DNA of 35,572 nucleotides from Jatrophihabitans sp. (lineage in GTDB: Bacteria; Actinomycetota; Actinomycetes; Mycobacteriales; Jatrophihabitantaceae). Positions 31,543 through 35,572 of this stretch are shown piece after piece. The stretch covers positions 1-35,572 of the forward strand of contig JAICIE010000021.1 of assembly GCA_025924515.1 (NCBI GenBank), in the 5' to 3' direction. Made by a program: the position numbers and the translations under genes. The notes beneath the pieces are model-generated. The model was given only the letters and a program-made list of their open reading frames with translations. It searched no databases and was not told the DNA's origin. Each line of letters starts with the position of its first letter. Within the stretch, counting starts at the first letter, position 1.

Positions 31543-33174
31543 TCACGCTGCGGTCGTCATCCAGACCGCCGCGTCCGGAGCCAGCACTCCGTCCTCGATC
31601 CCCGCACTGGCCAGAAGGACGTCACCGATCGGAAGCGCGACAGGGCTGTCGCCCATGTTCATCACCAGCAGCAATCCTGATGGATAGTGCGCCGTGAGAA
31701 CCGCGTCGTCGCAGGAGACCTCGACGCGGTCGTCGGCCAGAACCGCGCCAGCACGCAACGACCGGCGACGCAGATGGAGGGCATGGCGGGTCAGCGTCAG
31801 CATCGATCCGGGATCCTGACGTTGGGATCCGACCGAGTAGCGCCCCCAGTCGGGCGGCATCGGCAGCCACGGTTCGACGGCCGCGCTCGAGAAACCGTGA
31901 CTGCGGCCGGGGTCCGCGGTCCAGGGCAGCGGGACGCGTGCCCCGTCGCGCGATCTGCCGGAGCGGGCGTAGGCCGGGTCCTGGCGCCACTGCTCGGGCA
32001 CGTCGACCTCCGGCAGGCCGAGCTCCTGACCCTGGTAGAGGTATGCGGCGCCCGGCAGGAACAGCACGGCGAGCAGCGCCGCGCGGGCCCGAGCGGCGCC
32101 GCGCGGGCCGGCGCCATAGCGGGTCGGCGTCCGTACCACGTCATGGTTCTCGACCACCCAGGTGGGCGGCGCGCCACCCGCGTCGCGGCCGGCGAGAAGG
32201 CCGTGAATGCTGCGCATCCAGGTCGGCGCGTCCCACGCGGCGGCGACCAGGTCGAACGCGAAGGCCTGGTGCAGCTCGTCCGGACGGGTGTAGCGCCACT
32301 GCCGCTCGGCGGGCAGGTTGACCTCGCCGACGAGCACGCGCGGCGGGTCGTAGGAGTCCGCTATGCGGCGCCAGGCGCGGAACACGTCGTGCGTGTCCTC
32401 CTGGTCGGCGGCGTGCACGATCGTCCTCAACTGCATCGGCCGGTATCCGGCCAGCAGGTGGCCGAGGTCGGGCAGTCCCGCAGCCTTGTGGAAACCGTGC
32501 GCGACGTCGATGCGCAGTCCGTCGACGCCGCGGTCGAACCAGAACCGCAGGACGCCCTCGAACAGCTCGGCCGTGCGCGGGTCACGCCAGTTCCAGTCCG
32601 GCTGCTGCGGTGCGTACAGATGCAAGTACCACTCCCCCGGGGACCCGTCGGGTTCGGTGATGCGCGTCCACGCCGGACCGCCGAACACGCTCGGCCAGTC
32701 GTTGGGTGGTTCGCTGCCGTCCAGGCCGCGGCCGGGCCGGAAGTGGAACCTGGCCCGCTGCGAACTGCCGGGCCCCGCGGCCAGCGCGGCGCGGAAGAGC
32801 GGGTGCTGATCGGAGCAGTGGTTGGCGACAAGATCGATGAGGACCCGCAGGCCGAGTTCGTGCGCGCGGCCGAGGAGGGCGGTTGCGTCATCGAGCGTGC
32901 CGAACAGCGGGTCGACGTCGCAGTAGTCGCTCACGTCGTAGCCGTGGTCGGCCTGCGGCGAGCTCTGGAACGGGGTCAGCCAGACGGCGTCGGCGCCGAG
33001 GTCGGCGACGTGCTGCAGACGTCCGGTGATGCCGGCGAGATCACCGATCCCGTTCCCGTCCGCGTCGGCGAAGGACCGCGGATAGATCTCGTAGACGACG
33101 GCGTCGCGCCACCAGGACCTGCCGTCGTGGCCCGGGAAGCCTACGTGCCGAGCAGTACTCAGGTCCGCGCCCAC
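31543..33174 (-). CDS. GH13 alpha-glucosidase/oligo-1,6-glucosidase
   Basis: A 543-aa cytoplasmic GH13 enzyme hydrolysing alpha-glucosidic linkages. The (beta/alpha)8 barrel starts WWRDAVVYEIYPRSFADADGNG. The nucleophile is Asp223 (GLRIDVAHGF), the acid/base Glu284 (LVGEVNL), and the stabilising Asp345 (VENHDVVRT). DLVANHCSD (114-122) is conserved region I. Length and motif set suit alpha-glucosidase/oligo-1,6-glucosidase or trehalose-type subfamilies. Start GTG 33174 overlaps the DUF1206 gene by 16 bp. No transporter is adjacent. It could complement the GH4 pathway. Confidence 0.93.
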   Translation of the reverse strand: MGADLSTARHVGFPGHDGRSWWRDAVVYEIYPRSFADADGNGIGDLAGITGRLQHVADLGADAVWLTPFQSSPQADHGYDVSDYCDVDPLFGTLDDATALLGRAHELGLRVLIDLVANHCSDQHPLFRAALAAGPGSSQRARFHFRPGRGLDGSEPPNDWPSVFGGPAWTRITEPDGSPGEWYLHLYAPQQPDWNWRDPRTAELFEGVLRFWFDRGVDGLRIDVAHGFHKAAGLPDLGHLLAGYRPMQLRTIVHAADQEDTHDVFRAWRRIADSYDPPRVLVGEVNLPAERQWRYTRPDELHQAFAFDLVAAAWDAPTWMRSIHGLLAGRDAGGAPPTWVVENHDVVRTPTRYGAGPRGAARARAALLAVLFLPGAAYLYQGQELGLPEVDVPEQWRQDPAYARSGRSRDGARVPLPWTADPGRSHGFSSAAVEPWLPMPPDWGRYSVGSQRQDPGSMLTLTRHALHLRRRSLRAGAVLADDRVEVSCDDAVLTAHYPSGLLLVMNMGDSPVALPIGDVLLASAGIEDGVLAPDAAVWMTTAA

Positions 33175-34010
33175 TTCGCCATCGCCAGCCCGAACACGCC
33201 GAAGGCGACGAGCCCCAGCGCGATCAGCGCCAGCAGCCAGGGGCCGTAGGACTGGTGCGCCAGGGTCCGCAGGGCGCCGTCGAGGCCGCGGGACTTGTGC
33301 GGATCCTCGGTGATCGCCGCGTCGACCACCAGGATCCCCACCAGCGCGAAGACCACGCCCCGCGCCGTGGTGCCGACCGTCCCCAGCGCCGTGACGACCT
33401 TCTCAGTGCGTTCGGACATCTGCGCGGTGTCGAGGTGCTTGCGGAACTTGCGGCGCACTCCCTCGACTATCAAGGCCGCACCGACGACGAAGACGACGAT
33501 CCCGCCAAGCCCGACGAGCCACCGGCCGGCGGCATTCTGCATCAACGTGGCCGTCCAGCCCTGCGACTTCTGGTCCTGGCTCGACGATGCACTGCCCGTC
33601 AGCACGCTGACCGCGCTCGCGCACAGACCGGTGTAGACGACGGCCCGGCACAGCGACTTCGCTCGCGCGCCGGCCTTCTTGCCGTCCTCAGGGGTTCCGA
33701 CCGCAGCCTGCGCGTACCGCCAACAGGCGTAGCCCGCCAGGCCGATGACCACGAGGACGAGCAGGACGGCACCGCCCGGCTGCGCGGCGATCTCGGCGAA
33801 CGCTCCGCGCTGGTTGGCCTGGTGGCTGCTCCCGCCGCCGACCGCAATGTCGATCGCCAGGAATCCGATGATGAGATAGACGACGCCGCGCGCGGCCAGC
33901 CCGAGGCGCGCCGCGACGTTCAGGGCCTTGCTGTGCGCGACCTGCTCACCGGCCCGCCGGCCGTGGCCCCGCACCCGACTGCTTCTGCGCCGAAGCGTGT
34001 CTGACATCAT
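33159..34010 (-). CDS. DUF1206 membrane protein
   Basis: A 283-aa integral membrane protein with three repeats of the DUF1206 type, each two membrane segments. The repeats show the recurring AARLGLAARGVVYLIIGFLAID, SLCRAVVYTGLCASA and GTVGTTARGVVFALVGILVVDA patterns, and each ends in a GxxW/Y-type second helix. The N-terminus is Arg-rich and cytoplasmic. Function of the family is unknown. ATG 34010 (or ATG 34007) is preceded by GGGAAGGA. The 3' end overlaps the GH13 start by 16 bp, so translation may be coupled. Confidence 0.88.
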   Translation of the reverse strand: MMSDTLRRRSSRVRGHGRRAGEQVAHSKALNVAARLGLAARGVVYLIIGFLAIDIAVGGGSSHQANQRGAFAEIAAQPGGAVLLVLVVIGLAGYACWRYAQAAVGTPEDGKKAGARAKSLCRAVVYTGLCASAVSVLTGSASSSQDQKSQGWTATLMQNAAGRWLVGLGGIVVFVVGAALIVEGVRRKFRKHLDTAQMSERTEKVVTALGTVGTTARGVVFALVGILVVDAAITEDPHKSRGLDGALRTLAHQSYGPWLLALIALGLVAFGVFGLAMAKWART

Positions 34011-34043
34011 GTCACGGTATCCTTCCCGGCCGCCATGATCCCC

Positions 34044-34811
34044 TCACGGCAGGTCAGGGACGACCGTCCTGATCCACGGCACCAGATTGTCGATCCGCGC
34101 CGTCGTCTCGGCTGACGAATGCGGGCAACTCGGGCCATTGCTCTCGACCGACACGAGCTTCGGGGACGACGCCGCCGTGAAGTACGGCGCGCCCGAGTCG
34201 TAGAGGCAGGCACTCGTGTCCGCGCTCGGGTAATAGCCGACCACCGAGACGGTGTGCTGCTGCACCGTGCTGATCTTGACCTCTCCCCAGTAGAGGACGG
34301 TCGAGGGCGCGGGGTTCGCGCTCGAGGTGGCGCCCCAGCCGGCGAGGTCCAGGATGTTCGCCCGTCCCGGTTTGACGGTGTTCAAGGCCAGCGGTGTCAC
34401 GTCGGTGACCGGCTGCGTCAGGTGCGCGAGGGACACGTCCGCGGTGCTGGACTGCGCAACGACGTCGACCGTGCGCTCCTCGCCCGCGTTGGTCGTCGTG
34501 TCGTTGGTGTTCAGCGTTGCGCTCGTCGGGTACGGCACCGGGCCGCTGACCGGATTGCGATTCACGTCGTGGAAGCAGTGCCCCGCGGTGACCAGCCACG
34601 TCGGCGAGATGAGGGCCGCCGAGCAGGCACTGTCATAGGAGCCGCCACCGGCCTTCGGGATCGCGGTCATCGTCAGCTTCACGGCGAACGGGAACTGGCC
34701 GGGCGAGGCCGCGATCCCGTCCGCGACGGCCGAGGCGGAGGGAGCCGTCACCAACGACATAGCGGCGAGGACGGCGACGGCACACACGGAACGTCGGAGC
34801 ACGGGGATCAC
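34044..34811 (-). CDS. Secreted trypsin-like serine protease
   Basis: A 255-aa secreted protease of the S1 family. The signal peptide (about 1-28) ends in SASA, and the mature chain starts near VADGIAASPGQFPFAV. The catalytic triad fits His78 (TAGHCF), Asp125 (STADVSLAHL) and Ser206. The Ser motif is YDSGAP instead of the usual GDSGGP, which changes the oxyanion-loop glycines. The start is GTG 34811, or GTG 34802 which also gives a good signal peptide. About 240 bp of spacer follow to the next gene. Proteolytic function is likely but substrate unknown. Confidence 0.85.
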   Translation of the reverse strand: MIPVLRRSVCAVAVLAAMSLVTAPSASAVADGIAASPGQFPFAVKLTMTAIPKAGGGSYDSACSAALISPTWLVTAGHCFHDVNRNPVSGPVPYPTSATLNTNDTTTNAGEERTVDVVAQSSTADVSLAHLTQPVTDVTPLALNTVKPGRANILDLAGWGATSSANPAPSTVLYWGEVKISTVQQHTVSVVGYYPSADTSACLYDSGAPYFTAASSPKLVSVESNGPSCPHSSAETTARIDNLVPWIRTVVPDLP

Positions 34812-35053
34812 CGCTTCGCTACACGGACGGAAAGCACTTCATACAGGACGGGAGCGCCTGCGGCGCCCGTCGTCCCCTCGTTATCACAGCGATCGGGTCG
34901 GCGTCCGTGTCGCGCCTCGGCCTCCGGCATCGGTCGACCCGTCTGGGTGGTTGACGCCGTGAACCCGGTGACCGAGGATCAACGGGCCGTCCGCACCTGT
35001 TCACGATCAACACACGGTCGACAGCTGCTTCCCGAACGGCGTCAGGAGCACGG

Positions 35054-35572
35054 ATGCCCAGACCGCGTACGACCCGAGCGAGCGTTGTCGTTCTCGCCGC
35101 GGTTGCGGCCCTCGTCGTAATCGCCGACCACGGTCGGGACTCGACGGGACGGCGGGCCGCGGACCCCGCCGCGGCGACGTCTCATCCGGCGCCGCAGCCA
35201 TCGGCCCGGACGCAAGCGTCCGCAAGCGCAGCAGGGTCGCGGTCGGCGGCGACTGCCATCCGTGCGGCGCAGCAGGCCGGGGAGATGAGCGCGGCGGCCG
35301 CACGGGACGCTGCCGCGCGGGCCGGCGAATCTCAGGCCGTCGCATCCCGGGCGGCCGCGTCACGGGCAGCGGCGTCACGGGCAGCCGCGTCACGGGCAGC
35401 CGCCTCACGGGCAGCCGCCTCACGGGCAGCGGCAGCGGCGGCACGGGCAGCAGCCTCACGGGCAGCGGCGTCACGGGCAGCGGCGTCACGGGCAGCGGCG
35501 TCACGGGCAGCGGCGTCACGGGCAGCGGCGTCACGGGCAGCGGCGGCGCGGGCAGCCGCGGCGCGGGCAGCC
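35054..35572 (+). CDS. Membrane-anchored Ala-Ser-Arg repeat protein, 3' cut by window
   Basis: An open frame from ATG 35054, with AGGAG at 35044-35048, that continues past the window end. The N-terminus is MPRPRTTRASVVVLAAVAAL, an Arg-rich start then one membrane segment or uncleaved signal. A Pro/Ala/Ser/Gln linker leads into AARDAAARAGESQAV and then tandem ASRAA-type pentapeptides, about 15 by the edge. The repeats should be helical, possibly cell-surface, like Ala-rich stalks or coiled-coil linkers. Ala and Arg together suggest binding to acidic polymers or DNA, but function is unknown. It has no obvious partner in view. Confidence 0.7.
   Translation, partial: MPRPRTTRASVVVLAAVAALVVIADHGRDSTGRRAADPAAATSHPAPQPSARTQASASAAGSRSAATAIRAAQQAGEMSAAAARDAAARAGESQAVASRAAASRAAASRAAASRAAASRAAASRAAAAAARAAASRAAASRAAASRAAASRAAASRAAASRAAAARAAAARAA
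35339..35572 (+). repeat. 15-bp tandem repeat encoding ASRAA units
   Basis: Units of consensus GCGTCACGGGCAGCG (last base of the GC codons varies) repeat in frame through the right edge. Eleven contain TCACGG; others carry TCCCGG, GCACGG or GCGCGG. One irregular unit with extra alanine codons interrupts near 35428-35445. The last full TCACGG copies (35465-35540) are nearly identical, suggesting recent expansion. The array continues beyond the window, so its size is unknown, and assembly through it could be unreliable. Confidence 0.88.

Noticed and set aside
35007-35534. Minus-strand frame of repeated TPLPV units
   Set aside because: It is the reverse reading of the plus-strand 15-bp array; the plus strand has a ribosome site, a membrane anchor and a normal N-terminus.
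35339-35572. CRISPR array
   Set aside because: Units are contiguous 15-bp coding repeats without spacers; the array at 162-231 likewise has no spacers, and no cas genes are present.

Overview
The window is very GC-rich DNA with GTG and ATG starts, strong third-position GC bias and long spurious antisense frames. Its gene families (a LysM-bearing resuscitation-promoting-factor-like protein, GAF-ANTAR, DUF4916, DUF1206, an actinobacterial holin-like protein and sugar ABC importers without their own ATPase) point to a chromosomal segment of an actinomycete. The genus cannot be told from sequence alone. I see no rRNA, tRNA, CRISPR, insertion sequence or phage module.

Left part (1-4 kb): a secreted cell-wall lytic factor, a PaiB-like FMN-binding protein, a GH43-like five-bladed propeller protein, and a sulfotransferase that converges on and overlaps the propeller gene.

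Central left part (4-15 kb): a long minus-strand carbohydrate operon. In transcription order it reads solute-binding lipoprotein, two permeases, D-2-hydroxyacid dehydrogenase, DeoR-type regulator, a 104-aa unknown, a deacetylase-fold protein with an altered metal motif, a GH4 glycosidase, an IlvD/Edd sugar-acid dehydratase and a frameshifted SDR-like gene. Many junctions are 1-13 bp overlaps, suggesting translational coupling. The operon starts next to a 10-bp perfect inverted repeat. On the other side of that control region are the remains of a PfkB-type sugar kinase and a SIS-domain sugar isomerase, broken by identifiable indels. The likely job is import and oxidative or dehydrative breakdown of an unknown glycoside or sugar acid. 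The pathway appears to be decaying or rewired.

Middle part (15-21.5 kb): a small tautomerase-like protein, an MDR quinone oxidoreductase, a complete Pot/Fbp-type ABC importer (lipoprotein, two permeases, ATPase), an SMR efflux protein and a DUF4916 NUDIX-like protein. Right part (21.5-35.6 kb): glycerate kinase, GAF-ANTAR regulator, a polytopic membrane protein with a large outer domain, a 1172-aa zinc-ribbon/cyclase/ATPase/TPR-like signalling protein, a membrane-anchored CAP-like protein, a holin-like protein, an NmrA-like reductase divergent from a VOC protein, a GH13 alpha-glucosidase, a DUF1206 membrane protein and a secreted trypsin-like protease. The window ends inside a plus-strand gene for a membrane-anchored protein made of Ala-Ser-Arg-Ala-Ala repeats.

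The most notable observations are the decayed kinase-isomerase pair facing an intact importer operon, the glycosidase/dehydratase/altered-deacetylase combination, the two inverted repeats at control regions, and the pentapeptide-repeat gene at the right edge.
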